NCBI RefSeq assembly: GCF_900582625.1
Contig: NZ_UTIQ01000001.1
Location: forward strand, 806,001 to 870,000
Length of the DNA: 64,000 bases
Direction of reading: 5' to 3'
Origin: Pseudomonas viridiflava
GTDB taxonomy: Bacteria > Pseudomonadota > Gammaproteobacteria > Pseudomonadales > Pseudomonadaceae
How positions within the stretch are numbered: the stretch's first letter is position 1; every line of letters begins with the position of its first letter. The position numbers and the translations under genes were made by a program. Below, in pieces: positions 28,587-38,329 of the stretch. The notes beneath the pieces are model-generated. The model had not been told where the DNA came from, did no database searches, and worked only from the letters and a program-made list of their open reading frames with translations.

Positions 28587-28964
28587 ATGCCAGCGAAAGA
28601 AGACAGCACTAAGACAGCCGCCGCCGATGTGGCAGGCGAAAACGCTGAAGCTCGGCGCGCCGCGCTGTACCTGACGTTGGCGCAAGTGCCCGCTGGCTAT
28701 GTGGTCAGTTATGGCCAACTGGCTGATTTGGCAGGCCTGGGCCGCGCGGCGCGGTGGGTGGGTCGCACCTTGAGCCAGTTGCCGGAGGGCAGCGCCCTGC
28801 CCTGGCACCGTGTGGTCGCCGCCGGTGGCCGACTGAGCCTGGCAGCCGGCACCGTATCGGGCGAGGAGCAACGAGCGCGGTTGCGCGCCGAAGGGGTGCG
28901 GATGGTCAATCAGCGCGTGGATATAAAGCGCCATGGGTGGCGCCCGATGGAGCACAGCGGTTAG
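28587..28964 (+). CDS. Alkyltransferase-like (ATL) DNA repair protein
   Basis: 125 residues, the size of single-domain MGMT-like proteins. The family winged helix YGQLADLAGLGRAARWVGRTL is present, but the active site is PWHRVV (W73) instead of PCHRV, so the alkyl-acceptor cysteine is missing. Such ATL proteins bind O6-alkylguanine, flip it out and hand it to nucleotide excision repair. They cannot repair the base themselves. Start at 28587; transcribed divergently from the DUF481 gene and upstream of ampG. Confidence 0.85.
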   Translation: MPAKEDSTKTAAADVAGENAEARRAALYLTLAQVPAGYVVSYGQLADLAGLGRAARWVGRTLSQLPEGSALPWHRVVAAGGRLSLAAGTVSGEEQRARLRAEGVRMVNQRVDIKRHGWRPMEHSG

Positions 28965-29047
28965 AGTGCGCCCTGTTTTTGCCATCCAGTTTGGCCTGGC
29001 CAACTGGGCACTCCACGTTTTGCTAAACCCAGGCAGATCACAGCCCA

Positions 29048-30793
29048 ATGCCCCGTAAAACCTGGCGCGCGGCACTCGCCGCCTACGCTTCGCCGGCCAG
29101 TCTGGCCCTCTTGCTTCTCGGTTTCGCCGCTGGCCTGCCGTACATGCTGGTGTTCTCCACCTTGTCGGTGTGGATGCGCGAAGCCGGCGTGTCGCGTGAA
29201 ACCATCGGTTTCGCCAGCCTCATCGGCCTCGCTTACGCTTTTAAATGGATCTGGTCGCCGCTGCTCGACCAATGGCGTCTGCCGCTGCTCGGCCGCTTGG
29301 GCCGGCGCCGCTCGTGGCTGGTGCTCTCGCAAATTGTCATCGCCATGGGCCTGATCGGCATGGCGCTGTGCGACCCACGCACCAACCTCACCTGGCTGGT
29401 CGCCATCGCCGTACTGGTGGCGTTTGCCTCCGCCACTCAAGATATCGCCGTTGACGCCTACCGCCTGGAAATTGCCGACGACACCCGTCAGGCCGCCCTG
29501 GCCGCCAGCTATATGCTCGGCTACCGCGTCGCCGCCCTGCTCGCCACCGCCGGCGCGCTGTATTTCGCCGAATGGTTCGGCTCCACCACCACCGCCTACG
29601 AATTTGGCGCCTGGGCCAGCACCTATCTATTGTTCGCCATGCTGATGGTGCCGGGTTTGCTCACCTCCTTGTGGATGCGCGAACCCCATGTGGACGTGCC
29701 GGTACAAACCACCACCTCGCGCTTCAAGCTCAAAGACCAGCTCTACTCCGTACTGATTTTGCTGGTGATGCTGATCTCGCTGCCGGCCATGATTACGGGC
29801 CTGCTCGACCGCGCCTGGCCCCGCGCCGCGTTGTACGCCATCTTCCTCGGCATATGCCTGATGCCCGCCGGCCGCCGTTTGATTGCGCCCGTGCGCGATC
29901 TGCTTAGCCAGCAGCGTAAACAGCTGATCGTGGCGGCGCGCGGCAAGGTGATTCCCAACTTCGACTTCGTCCACCAGGCGGTGTCGATGATTGTACTAAT
30001 CATCATCCTGGTCACCGCCGCCGCCGCTGCCAAAGCATTCAACAGCGGCGCCTGGCCACGCGGCACGATGTATGTGCTGATCGCCATGGCCTGTTTGTCG
30101 GCACCGGGCCGCCTGCTGATGGCGCCGGTGGTCACGCCGATCAGTGAATTCGTGCAGCGCTATCGCTGGCAGGCCTTGCTGTTGCTCGGGCTGATCGCGA
30201 CGTACCGGATGTCCGACACGGTGATGGGCGTGATGGCCAACGTGTTCTACATCGATCAAGGGTTTAGCAAAGAGCAGATCGCCAGCGTCAGCAAGCTGTT
30301 CGGCCTGGTGATGACCCTGCTCGGCGCCGGGGCGGGAGGCGTGCTGATCATGCGCTTCGGCATCATGCCGATTCTGCTGATTGGCGGCGTGCTGTCAGCC
30401 AGCACCAACTTGCTGTTCATGCTGCTTAGCGACATGGGCGCGAATCTCGACATGCTGATTCTCACCATCTCCGCCGATAACTTCAGTGCCGGTCTGGCCA
30501 CTTCCGCGTTCGTGGCCTACCTGTCGAGTTTGACCAACCTCAAATTCTCCGCCACCCAATACGCCCTGCTCAGCTCGATCATGCTGCTGCTGCCGCGCTT
30601 GATCGGCGGCTACTCGGGCGTGATGGTCGAGAACGTTGGCTACCACAAGTTCTTCCTCATCACCGCCCTGCTCGGCATTCCGACGTTGATTTTGATTTGC
30701 TGGCAATGGCAGCGCATGGCGAGCCAGAAAGTGCCGGAAGTGGAAGAAGCGCAGGCGACCGCAGAGGACAAGGCCAGACCGGAACAGGTTTAG
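29048..30793 (+). CDS. ampG: AmpG muropeptide permease
   Basis: 581 residues with about 14 transmembrane segments of the major facilitator type. N-terminal GFAAGLPYMLVFSTLSVWMREAG and DLLDQW-like signature LGRLGRRRSWLVLSQ match AmpG. It imports GlcNAc-anhydromuropeptides for peptidoglycan recycling and AmpC induction. It lies 83 bp after the ATL gene, and a strong terminator sits 7 bases after its stop. From memory it corresponds to PAO1 ampG. Confidence 0.92.
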   Translation: MPRKTWRAALAAYASPASLALLLLGFAAGLPYMLVFSTLSVWMREAGVSRETIGFASLIGLAYAFKWIWSPLLDQWRLPLLGRLGRRRSWLVLSQIVIAMGLIGMALCDPRTNLTWLVAIAVLVAFASATQDIAVDAYRLEIADDTRQAALAASYMLGYRVAALLATAGALYFAEWFGSTTTAYEFGAWASTYLLFAMLMVPGLLTSLWMREPHVDVPVQTTTSRFKLKDQLYSVLILLVMLISLPAMITGLLDRAWPRAALYAIFLGICLMPAGRRLIAPVRDLLSQQRKQLIVAARGKVIPNFDFVHQAVSMIVLIIILVTAAAAAKAFNSGAWPRGTMYVLIAMACLSAPGRLLMAPVVTPISEFVQRYRWQALLLLGLIATYRMSDTVMGVMANVFYIDQGFSKEQIASVSKLFGLVMTLLGAGAGGVLIMRFGIMPILLIGGVLSASTNLLFMLLSDMGANLDMLILTISADNFSAGLATSAFVAYLSSLTNLKFSATQYALLSSIMLLLPRLIGGYSGVMVENVGYHKFFLITALLGIPTLILICWQWQRMASQKVPEVEEAQATAEDKARPEQV

Positions 30794-30800
30794 CCCAGAA

Positions 30801-30829
30801 AAGCCGGCAATTGCCGGCTTTTTCTTTTT
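30801..30829 (+). terminator. ampG rho-independent terminator
   Basis: Perfect palindrome AAGCCGGCAATTGCCGGCTT followed by TTTCTTTTT, starting 7 bases after the stop. Confidence 0.9.
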
Positions 30830-30837
30830 CGCAGATT

Positions 30838-30955
30838 AAGATTTTCGGGGCTAAGGCCAGGCAAGGCGCCCCGGAGCTTTTAAGCGCAGCGTACTGCAGT
30901 ACGTGAGCATTAAAAGCGAGGACGCAACGCAGCATGGACGACGACCCGGAAATCG
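30838..30955. repeat. Nested-stem intergenic repeat, copy D (divergent)
   Basis: Core AGCGCAG-CGTACTGCAGTACG-TGAGCAT with flanking CAAGGC and AACGC. The arms pair for only 8 bp next to the core (GCTTTTAA 30876-30883 / TTAAAAGC 30910-30917), then decay. The outer ends still pair (GATTTTCGGG / CCCGGAAATC with one G-T). It lies between the convergent ampG and mscS genes. Confidence 0.75.
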
Positions 30956-30965
30956 TTGCCGAACG

Positions 30966-31802
30966 CTAAGCATTCTCTTGAACCATGCGAATCACCCGCT
31001 GCGGGAACGGAATTTCGATACCGGCCGCCTGCAACCGATCACGAATCTCTTCGTTGTATTTAAACGTCAGGCTCCAGTAGTCGGCGGTTTTCACCCACAC
31101 GCGCAATGACATCTTGATCGCGCTGTCACCCAACCCCGCAACCACCACCGCAGGCGCCGGATCTTTAAGCACGCGTTCGTCTTCGGCCATCTCGGTCAGC
31201 ACGCGCTTGGCAGCTTGCAGGTCAGCGTCATAGTTGATGCCGATGTCATAAATAATTTGCCGCGTGGCCTGGCGGTTGTAGTTGGTGATGATGCCGTTGG
31301 ACAGGCTGCCGTTGGGCACGATGACGGTTTTGTTGTCGCCGGTGCGCAGTACGGTGTGAAAGATTTGAATGTTATCCACCGTGCCCGCTACGCCCTGCGC
31401 TTCAATCCAGTCACCGATGCGAAACGGGCGAAACAGCAGAATCAGCACACCGCCGGCGAAGTTGGCCAGGCTGCCTTGCAGCGCCAAGCCAATCGCCAGG
31501 CCGGCGGCACCGATGGCGGCAATAAACGAGGTGGTTTCCACGCCGATCATCGATGCGGCGCTGATCACCAGCAGCACTTTGAGAATGATATTGGCCAGGG
31601 CGCCAATGAAGCTCTGCAAGGCCGGGTCGCCGAGGCGCTTGCCGATCAGCGCACTGAGGTTGTGGGTAACGCGATTGATCAGCCACCAGCCGATGGCCAG
31701 TACCACCAGCGCCAGCAACACGCGGCCGCTGTAGGCCATGATGATAGGTAGCCATGCCTGCGAGGCATCGACCAAGTGATCCAGTTGTGCATCGAAATCC
31801 AT
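30966..31802 (-). CDS. mscS: Small-conductance mechanosensitive channel (MscS family)
   Basis: 278 residues. Three N-terminal hydrophobic segments, with the third (pore) helix rich in Gly/Ala (AAIGAAGLAIGLALQGSLANFAGGVLIL split at about residue 100), then the beta domain with RPFRIGDWIEAQGVAGTV and a C-terminal alpha/beta domain. Gated by membrane tension to release solutes in hypo-osmotic shock. Length and order match E. coli MscS/YggB. Start ATG at 31802. Confidence 0.9.
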   Translation of the reverse strand: MDFDAQLDHLVDASQAWLPIIMAYSGRVLLALVVLAIGWWLINRVTHNLSALIGKRLGDPALQSFIGALANIILKVLLVISAASMIGVETTSFIAAIGAAGLAIGLALQGSLANFAGGVLILLFRPFRIGDWIEAQGVAGTVDNIQIFHTVLRTGDNKTVIVPNGSLSNGIITNYNRQATRQIIYDIGINYDADLQAAKRVLTEMAEDERVLKDPAPAVVVAGLGDSAIKMSLRVWVKTADYWSLTFKYNEEIRDRLQAAGIEIPFPQRVIRMVQENA

Positions 31803-31914
31803 AGCGCCTCCTTCGCTGCCTGACCGCCCAGATGCCAGTCATAAAAAACAGCGGCTGCGTCTTTTGCGACGCTGCCAGAGGCGCGATGGTTCCCAACAAT
31901 TCCCGGCGCTTTTC

Positions 31915-31975
31915 CTGTGGGAGCGGCTTCAGCCGCGATGCTTTTAAATCAAAAGAGCATCGCGACTAAGCAGAA
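31915..31975. repeat. REP pair (inverted)
   Basis: TGTGGGAGCGGCTTCAGCCG (31916-31935 region) and a degenerate opposite unit GCATCGCGACTAAGCAG (about 31958-31974). Between mscS and yajQ. Confidence 0.6.
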
Positions 31976-32005
31976 TGCCGCCCAATCGCCACCGTTTAAG
32001 AAGGC

Positions 32006-32485
32006 CTAATCTCTGAAGTTATTGAACTGCAGTGGCATCCCGAACTCTTTAGCCCGCAGCGCCGCGATGGCCTCTTGCAGGTCATCACGCTTCTTGCCGG
32101 TCACGCGCACTTGCTCGCCCTGGATGGCGGCCTGCACTTTGAGTTTGGCTTCTTTGATGTGGGCGACAATTTTCTTCGCCAGCTCTTTATCGATGCCCTC
32201 GCGCAGAACCGCTTCCTGCTTCACACTCTTGCCCGACGGGTAAGCGTCTTTGAGCTCAAGGCACTGCACATCGATCTTGCGCTTGACTAGGCTGAGTCTG
32301 AGAATCTCGACCATCTGCTCCAGCTGAAACTCGGCGTCAGCGGTGATGTTGATGGTCAGCTCCTTGAATTCAAAGGTGCCTTTGCCACGCAAGTCATAGC
32401 GACGCTCCAGCTCTTTCACGGCGTTGTCGACAGCGTTGGTTACTTCGTGTTTGTCCAGTTCGGACACCACGTCGAACGAGGGCAT
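32006..32485 (-). CDS. yajQ: YajQ family nucleotide-binding protein
   Basis: 159 residues, the normal family length. [20 protein letters not shown] at the N-terminus and FNNFRD at the end are the family signatures. YajQ-type proteins bind cyclic di-GMP in Xanthomonas and Pseudomonas and associate with RNA-related functions; this role is by homology. The ATG at 32485 is used, since the frame upstream is not family-like. It is divergent from the response regulator at 32634, itself a likely c-di-GMP-related protein. Confidence 0.93.
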   Translation of the reverse strand: MPSFDVVSELDKHEVTNAVDNAVKELERRYDLRGKGTFEFKELTINITADAEFQLEQMVEILRLSLVKRKIDVQCLELKDAYPSGKSVKQEAVLREGIDKELAKKIVAHIKEAKLKVQAAIQGEQVRVTGKKRDDLQEAIAALRAKEFGMPLQFNNFRD

Positions 32486-32633
32486 GGGAAATCTCCAGAT
32501 AGACGGCGCGATAAGTCTTACAGACAGTGCACGCCAAGCTTGACGGTTAAAATGCCGGATCATTATATATCTGCCGATACAAACACCGCCCGGCGATGAG
32601 CCGGCGCCTCTATTATTTCTCTCGAGTTCGCCA

Positions 32634-33599
32634 ATGCCCAACCCCCATCTCAGCATCCTGGTGGTGGACGACGCCAAGTTCTCCAGCGCCATGATCGGCC
32701 GTGCCCTGAGCCAAGCCGGTTACCTCGATGTGCGCTTCGCCAGCAGCGCGCTCGAGGCCTTGACGCTGTTGGAAGAACGTCCCGCCAGCGTGCTGCTCGC
32801 CGACTGGCTGATGCCGGAAATTGACGGCCTTGAACTCACCGGCCGCGTGCGCCAGCTCGACGAAATGGCCGATCACTACACCTACGTGATGCTGCTCACC
32901 GGCAAAGAAGGCGAAAACGTGTTGAGCGAGGCCTTCGACCGGGGCGTCGACGACTTCGTTAGCAAGTCGGCCATGAGCGAGCAGTTGGTGCCGCGCGTGT
33001 ACGCTGCCGACCGTTTGTGCAACACCCTGCAGCGTCTGTTGCAGGAAAACCGCATGCTCACGCAGAACATTTCCAGCCTTGAAGAACGCAACCTGGTCGA
33101 CCCGCTGACCGGGCTGGGCAACCCGCGCTACCTGCAACAGATGCTGGTGGACAGCATCCGTCAGGTGGAGTCGCGCGGCGGCGCCGTGTGTTACTTGCTG
33201 ATCGGCCTGCAAGACGCGCCCAACCTGCGCCAGCAGTACGGCGAAGCCTTCTACAACGAGTTGCTGCACGGCGTCGCCCGTCGCCTGCAACAACTGGTGC
33301 GGCCGCTGGATGTGCTGGTGCGCCTGGACGACCACCACTTTGGCCTGCTAACCCTGCTGGAAGATTTGCAGGAATGCTCGCCCAGCAGCTTCAAGCGCCT
33401 GCACGAGGGCCTCAACCTCAAAGCGTTCAAGACCAGCGAAGGGTTTATCACGCTCAAGGCCGGCATCAGCCTGGTCGGCATGGACGCCAAAGCGCTGCCC
33501 ATCCAGCCGCAAGAACTCATCGATCGCGCCGCCGGCTTGCTTCCCGAAGCCTACGGCAGCGGCCGTGTCGCGGCGCTGCGTTTGCCGCTGTACAAATAA
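32634..33599 (+). CDS. Response regulator with degenerate GGDEF domain
   Basis: 321 residues. A receiver domain (1-125) with phospho-acceptor D57 (LLADWLMPE) and K in FVSKSAMS, then a GGDEF-fold domain beginning [16 protein letters not shown]. The signature pentad is DDHHF (232-236) instead of GG(D/E)EF, so cyclase activity should be lost; the inhibitory RxxD site is also not evident. It may be a c-di-GMP or GTP sensor, or a scaffold. The next gene, panE, starts on the base after its stop. Confidence 0.87.
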   Translation: MPNPHLSILVVDDAKFSSAMIGRALSQAGYLDVRFASSALEALTLLEERPASVLLADWLMPEIDGLELTGRVRQLDEMADHYTYVMLLTGKEGENVLSEAFDRGVDDFVSKSAMSEQLVPRVYAADRLCNTLQRLLQENRMLTQNISSLEERNLVDPLTGLGNPRYLQQMLVDSIRQVESRGGAVCYLLIGLQDAPNLRQQYGEAFYNELLHGVARRLQQLVRPLDVLVRLDDHHFGLLTLLEDLQECSPSSFKRLHEGLNLKAFKTSEGFITLKAGISLVGMDAKALPIQPQELIDRAAGLLPEAYGSGRVAALRLPLYK

Positions 33600-34511
<912 letters not shown>

Positions 34512-34519
34512 CCCGGCCT

Positions 34520-34580
34520 CTTGTGGGAGCGGCTTTAGCCGCGATGGCTACGCCGCGTGCCTGCCGACTCGCGACTAAAA
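34520..34580. repeat. REP unit plus degenerate partner
   Basis: TTGTGGGAGCGGCTTTAGCC followed by GCGATGGC (34521-34548), then a partial opposite unit with CGCGACTAAAACC at about 34569-34581. Between panE and the sensor kinase. Confidence 0.6.
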
Positions 34581-34673
34581 CCCCTGCCGCCAAGGCAAGC
34601 CGTCGAAGTCGTTGAGCCGTCACCGGCCAGGCGCTACCCTGCGTACCTCTCTTTCTGAAGGCACCCTTGGCTT

Positions 34674-36707
34674 ATGACCCTGCGCAAGCGCCTGGAAAAC
34701 CTCTCGGTCGGCCGCAAATTATTGGCGGCGTTATTGGCGTTGCTGACCACGGTGCTGCTGGTCGCCAACCTCGCGTTTATCAGCGCGGCGTATTGGATCT
34801 CCCAGGAAAACATGGCGCCGCAGGCGTTGCAGACGTTGGGCCGGCTGCTGTCCACCCCCGCCCTCAGCAACGAAGCGTTGAGCTCACGTGCCACCGCCGA
34901 AGACCTGTTGCAGCGCCTGGACAGCTACAGCCCGCTGCGCGCAGCCGCGCTGTATGGCAGCGACGGGCGCCGCCTGGCGCAGTTGGAACATGGCGACAAA
35001 TTGCATTTGCCGCGCCGCATCGAGCAGCTGTCGACCTGGCGCTACGGCGAATTCCGCACCAACCAATTGTTCGAATTGCCGCAAGAAGGCAAGCCGCCCG
35101 GCCATCTGTTGTTGGTGGCCTCCAGCGAATTGCCCGGCGCTTTCTACACCGGCACGTTAACGGCCAGCCTGGTGATTCTGGCCTGCAGCGTGTTGCTGTG
35201 GTCGCTGGTGGCGCGGCAAATCCGTCGCCTGGTCACGCGGCCGATTCGGCGCCTGGAAGAACTCTCCCGCCAAGTAACGCGCGAGGAGAACTACGCCCTG
35301 CGCGCCGCCCGCGGCAATCAGGATGAAATCGGCAGCCTGGCCGAAGCGTTCAACACCATGTTGTCGCGCATCGAAGCCCGCGAGCAGCAGCTCAAGCGCG
35401 CCCGGGACGACGCGCAAATGGCCTTCGACCAAGCCCAGCGCCTGGCCGAAGAAACCCGCCATTCCAACCGCAAGTTGGAACTGGAGGTTCAGGTTCGCAG
35501 CAAGATCGAGAAGAAACTCACCGGTTTTCAGAACTACCTCAACAGCATCATCGACTCCATGCCATCAGCGCTGATCGCCCTGGATGAGCAGCTGTATGTC
35601 AGCCAGTGGAATCAGGAAGCCAGCGTACTTTCCGGCACACGTCTGGACGAAGCGCTGAACCAGCCGGTGTTTCTCGCCTTTCCGCCCCTCAAGCCTTATC
35701 TGCAACAACTCAAACGCACCGCCGAGCGCCACACGGTGGAAAAAATCGAGCGCGTAACCTGGACGCGCGGCGACACCAAGTGCCATTACGCGCTAACGTT
35801 CTACCCGCTAATGGGCGGCGCAGGCCGGGGTGTTGTGATTCGTATCGATGACATCAGCCAGCGCTTGTCGCTGGAAGAAATGATGGTGCAGTCGGAGAAA
35901 ATGCTGTCGGTGGGCGGCCTGGCAGCGGGCATGGCCCATGAAATCAACAACCCGCTGGGCGCGATTCTGCACAACGTGCAGAACATTCGCCGCCGACTTT
36001 CCAGCGAGTTACCTCGGAATCAGGAAGTGGCGGATGCCGTTGGCGTGCCGCTGGAAACTGTCAACCGCTACCTGCACGGCCGTGAAGTGCCGCAGTTGCT
36101 CGACGGCATTCAGCAAGCCGGCTCGCGTGCGGCCAAAATCGTTTCGCACATGCTCAGCTTCAGCCGCATGAGCAACCGCCAATTGGCGCCGTGCCAGCTG
36201 CCGGCATTGCTGGACCAGGCGATAGAAATTGCCGGCAATGACTTCGACCTGACCGAAGGCTTCGACTTCAAAGGTCTGAACATCGAACGCGACTTCGACC
36301 CGAACGTGGGCCTGGTGCCGGGCATCGCCAACGAGCTGGAACAGGTGCTGCTGAACTTGCTGAAGAACGCCGCACAAGCCATCCACCAGCGCGAAGCCAA
36401 ACCCGGTTCGTTGCTAGAACCGGGCCGCATCATATTGCGTACGCGACTGGTCGAGCCGTGGGCGGAAATTCAAGTGGAAGACAACGGCATCGGTATGCCG
36501 GAGCTGGTGCGCAAGCGCATCTTCGAGCCGTTCTTCACCACCAAAGAAGTCGGCCAGGGCACGGGCTTGGGCCTGTCGGTTTCGTACTTCATCATCACCA
36601 ACAACCACAAAGGGCAGATGGAGGTGCAGTCCGCCCCGGACCAAGGCACCTGCTTCACCCTGCGCTTGCCGCTGGCAACGCCTTCCGACAATCCTGAAGT
36701 GAGCTGA
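34674..36707 (+). CDS. Membrane PAS sensor histidine kinase
   Basis: 677 residues: transmembrane helix near 15-40, periplasmic domain to about 155, second helix near 160-180, HAMP (about 180-235), a coiled coil (240-285), a PAS domain (about 290-400), HisKA with H422 in GMAHEINNPLGAILHN, and a HATPase (N box LEQVLLNLLKNAAQAI, then GTGLGLSVSYFI). No response regulator is adjacent, though a receiver protein lies two genes upstream; pairing is unproven. The ligand is unknown. Confidence 0.9.
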   Translation: MTLRKRLENLSVGRKLLAALLALLTTVLLVANLAFISAAYWISQENMAPQALQTLGRLLSTPALSNEALSSRATAEDLLQRLDSYSPLRAAALYGSDGRRLAQLEHGDKLHLPRRIEQLSTWRYGEFRTNQLFELPQEGKPPGHLLLVASSELPGAFYTGTLTASLVILACSVLLWSLVARQIRRLVTRPIRRLEELSRQVTREENYALRAARGNQDEIGSLAEAFNTMLSRIEAREQQLKRARDDAQMAFDQAQRLAEETRHSNRKLELEVQVRSKIEKKLTGFQNYLNSIIDSMPSALIALDEQLYVSQWNQEASVLSGTRLDEALNQPVFLAFPPLKPYLQQLKRTAERHTVEKIERVTWTRGDTKCHYALTFYPLMGGAGRGVVIRIDDISQRLSLEEMMVQSEKMLSVGGLAAGMAHEINNPLGAILHNVQNIRRRLSSELPRNQEVADAVGVPLETVNRYLHGREVPQLLDGIQQAGSRAAKIVSHMLSFSRMSNRQLAPCQLPALLDQAIEIAGNDFDLTEGFDFKGLNIERDFDPNVGLVPGIANELEQVLLNLLKNAAQAIHQREAKPGSLLEPGRIILRTRLVEPWAEIQVEDNGIGMPELVRKRIFEPFFTTKEVGQGTGLGLSVSYFIITNNHKGQMEVQSAPDQGTCFTLRLPLATPSDNPEVS

Positions 36708-36710
36708 ACC

Positions 36711-37289
36711 ATGGGCTTTCGCCTGTCAAAGATCTACACCCGCACCGGCGATGCCGGCGAAACCGGCCTGGCCGACGGCCGCCGCGTACCCAAAGACCAC
36801 CCGCGCGTAGAAGCCATGGGCGAGCTCGACAGCCTCAACAGCCAACTCGGTTTGTTGCTGGCCGGGCTGGCGGAGCATGAAGTGATGTGGCCGGGATTGA
36901 GCGAGGTGATTGACGTGCTCGCCCCGTGTCAGCACCGCCTGTTCGACCTCGGCGGCGAGTTGGCGATGCCGCAATACCAAGCGCTGAATCAGGCCGAGGT
37001 GGAACGGCTCGAAGCGGCCATCGACCTGTGGAATGAAGAGCTGGGGCCGCTCGAAAACTTCATCTTGCCGGGCGGTTCGTTGCTAGTGGCTCAAGCTCAC
37101 GTATGCCGGGCGCAGGCACGCAGCGCGGAGCGCCGGTGTCAGCAATTGAATGCCATCGAGCCGCTGGGTGGGGTTGGGCTGGCGTATGTGAATCGGCTGT
37201 CGGACTTGCTGTTTGTGGCCGCGCGATTGATTGGGCGGCGGATGCAGATTAATGAAGTGCTGTGGGAGGCGGCGGCGAAGCCGGAGTGA
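36711..37289 (+). CDS. Cob(I)alamin adenosyltransferase, PduO type
   Basis: 192 residues. The N-terminal KIYTRTGDAGETGLADGRR is the ATP-binding signature of the PduO family and RLSDLLFVAARLIGRR the C-terminal one. It transfers the adenosyl group of ATP to cobalamin to give coenzyme B12. It starts 3 bases after the histidine kinase stop, a tight but functionally unexplained link. Confidence 0.92.
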   Translation: MGFRLSKIYTRTGDAGETGLADGRRVPKDHPRVEAMGELDSLNSQLGLLLAGLAEHEVMWPGLSEVIDVLAPCQHRLFDLGGELAMPQYQALNQAEVERLEAAIDLWNEELGPLENFILPGGSLLVAQAHVCRAQARSAERRCQQLNAIEPLGGVGLAYVNRLSDLLFVAARLIGRRMQINEVLWEAAAKPE

Positions 37290-37301
37290 GTTATGTCGCA
37301 G

Positions 37302-37370
37302 TCTGTAGGAGCGGCTTTAGCCGCGAGCTTTTAACAAACAAAAGCATCGCGGCTAAAGCCGCTCCTACAA
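37302..37370. repeat. REP inverted pair (REPIN)
   Basis: CTGTAGGAGCGGCTTTAGCC (37303-37322) and GCTAAAGCCGCTCCTACA (37352-37369) are near-perfect inverted copies about 30 bases apart, giving one long foldback between the convergent adenosyltransferase and MutT-TenI genes. Confidence 0.85.
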
Positions 37371-37378
37371 AAATCTCG

Positions 37379-38329
37379 TCAGTCAGCAGGCTGAGGCCAG
37401 AACGCTCTAATCCCCGCCACGCCTTGCGCGCCCACCTGCCACGCCTTTTCGGTATCCCCGGCCCCAACACCGCCGAGCAAAAACACTGGCTGGTTGAAGC
37501 CAGCAATCATTTCCTGCGCCGCGTCCCAGCCAAGCGGTTGGGCGTCAGGATGAGTTTGCGTGGTTTGCACAGGCGACAACGTGACGAAATCCACGCCCAT
37601 CTCCGCCGCCAGCGCCAACTCTTCTGCGTTGTGGCAGGACGCCGCCAGCCAGCGGTTGGTGGGGAACGGACGCCCGCCGGTGACCAGCTTGCGCAGTTGG
37701 GTGGAGGTCAAATGCCAGCCAGCGGCGGGGAAATCGCCCAGCCATTCCAGCGGGCCTTTGAGCATCAATTGCGCACGGCCGGCGCACAGGCCCACGGCGT
37801 CTACCGCCAGATCGCGATATTGCGGGTCGTACATGTTCGGGGCGCGTAGCTGTACCAGGCGAATGCCACTTTCCAGCGCCGCTTTGAGGCCAAGCAGCAG
37901 TTCCTTGGGCTCGAGGTTGTCGGGCGTGATCAGGTAGTGCTCAGGTATACGGGCAGCGGCGACGATGGGGCGATTGGCGGCCGGGAACTCATAGTCGCTG
38001 AGCTCGCGCTTGCTCACCCAGGCCAACGGCTGCCCTTCGGCCCCGTGGGCCTCGCCGGTAAACGCGCTGACTTCCCAGACATCCAGCAGCACGTGTTTGT
38101 CGGCGTAGTCATGGCGCACCTGAATCAGCGGCCGCGCAGCAGTCACCTGAATGCCGAGCTCCTCGGCAAGCTCGCGGTCCAGCGCGGCGCGTACCGACTC
38201 GCCCTCCTCGACCTTGCCGCCGGGAAATTCCCACAGGCCACCCTGGTGTTTATCGTCTGCGCGACGGGCCAGCAAAATGCGCCCGTCCTCGCCTCGGATA
38301 ACCGCTGCTGCCACATGCACTCGTTTCAC
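37379..38329 (-). CDS. MutT (Nudix) - TenI-like fusion protein
   Basis: 316 residues from a GTG at 38329 that overlaps the GST stop (GTGA). Residues 1-130 are a MutT-type Nudix domain with the box GGKVEEGESVRAALDREL and EELG (37-59), expected to hydrolyse 8-oxo-dGTP. Residues about 135-316 have the thiamine-phosphate-synthase/TenI barrel. The ThiE phosphate- and metal-site positions are changed (QLRAPN lacks the QLRxK lysine, GWHLTST replaces GxHLGQ), so thiamine synthesis is unlikely. This fusion is common in pseudomonads; the second domain's role is unclear. Confidence 0.85.
   Translation of the reverse strand: MKRVHVAAAVIRGEDGRILLARRADDKHQGGLWEFPGGKVEEGESVRAALDRELAEELGIQVTAARPLIQVRHDYADKHVLLDVWEVSAFTGEAHGAEGQPLAWVSKRELSDYEFPAANRPIVAAARIPEHYLITPDNLEPKELLLGLKAALESGIRLVQLRAPNMYDPQYRDLAVDAVGLCAGRAQLMLKGPLEWLGDFPAAGWHLTSTQLRKLVTGGRPFPTNRWLAASCHNAEELALAAEMGVDFVTLSPVQTTQTHPDAQPLGWDAAQEMIAGFNQPVFLLGGVGAGDTEKAWQVGAQGVAGIRAFWPQPAD

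Noticed and set aside
34674..36707. Pairing the PAS histidine kinase with the receiver protein two genes upstream
   Set aside because: panE and a REP block separate them and the receiver lacks a DNA-binding output; genetic linkage alone is too weak.
37700..38329. Naming the MutT fusion thiE
   Set aside because: Key ThiE residues in the second domain are changed; only the fold resemblance remains.
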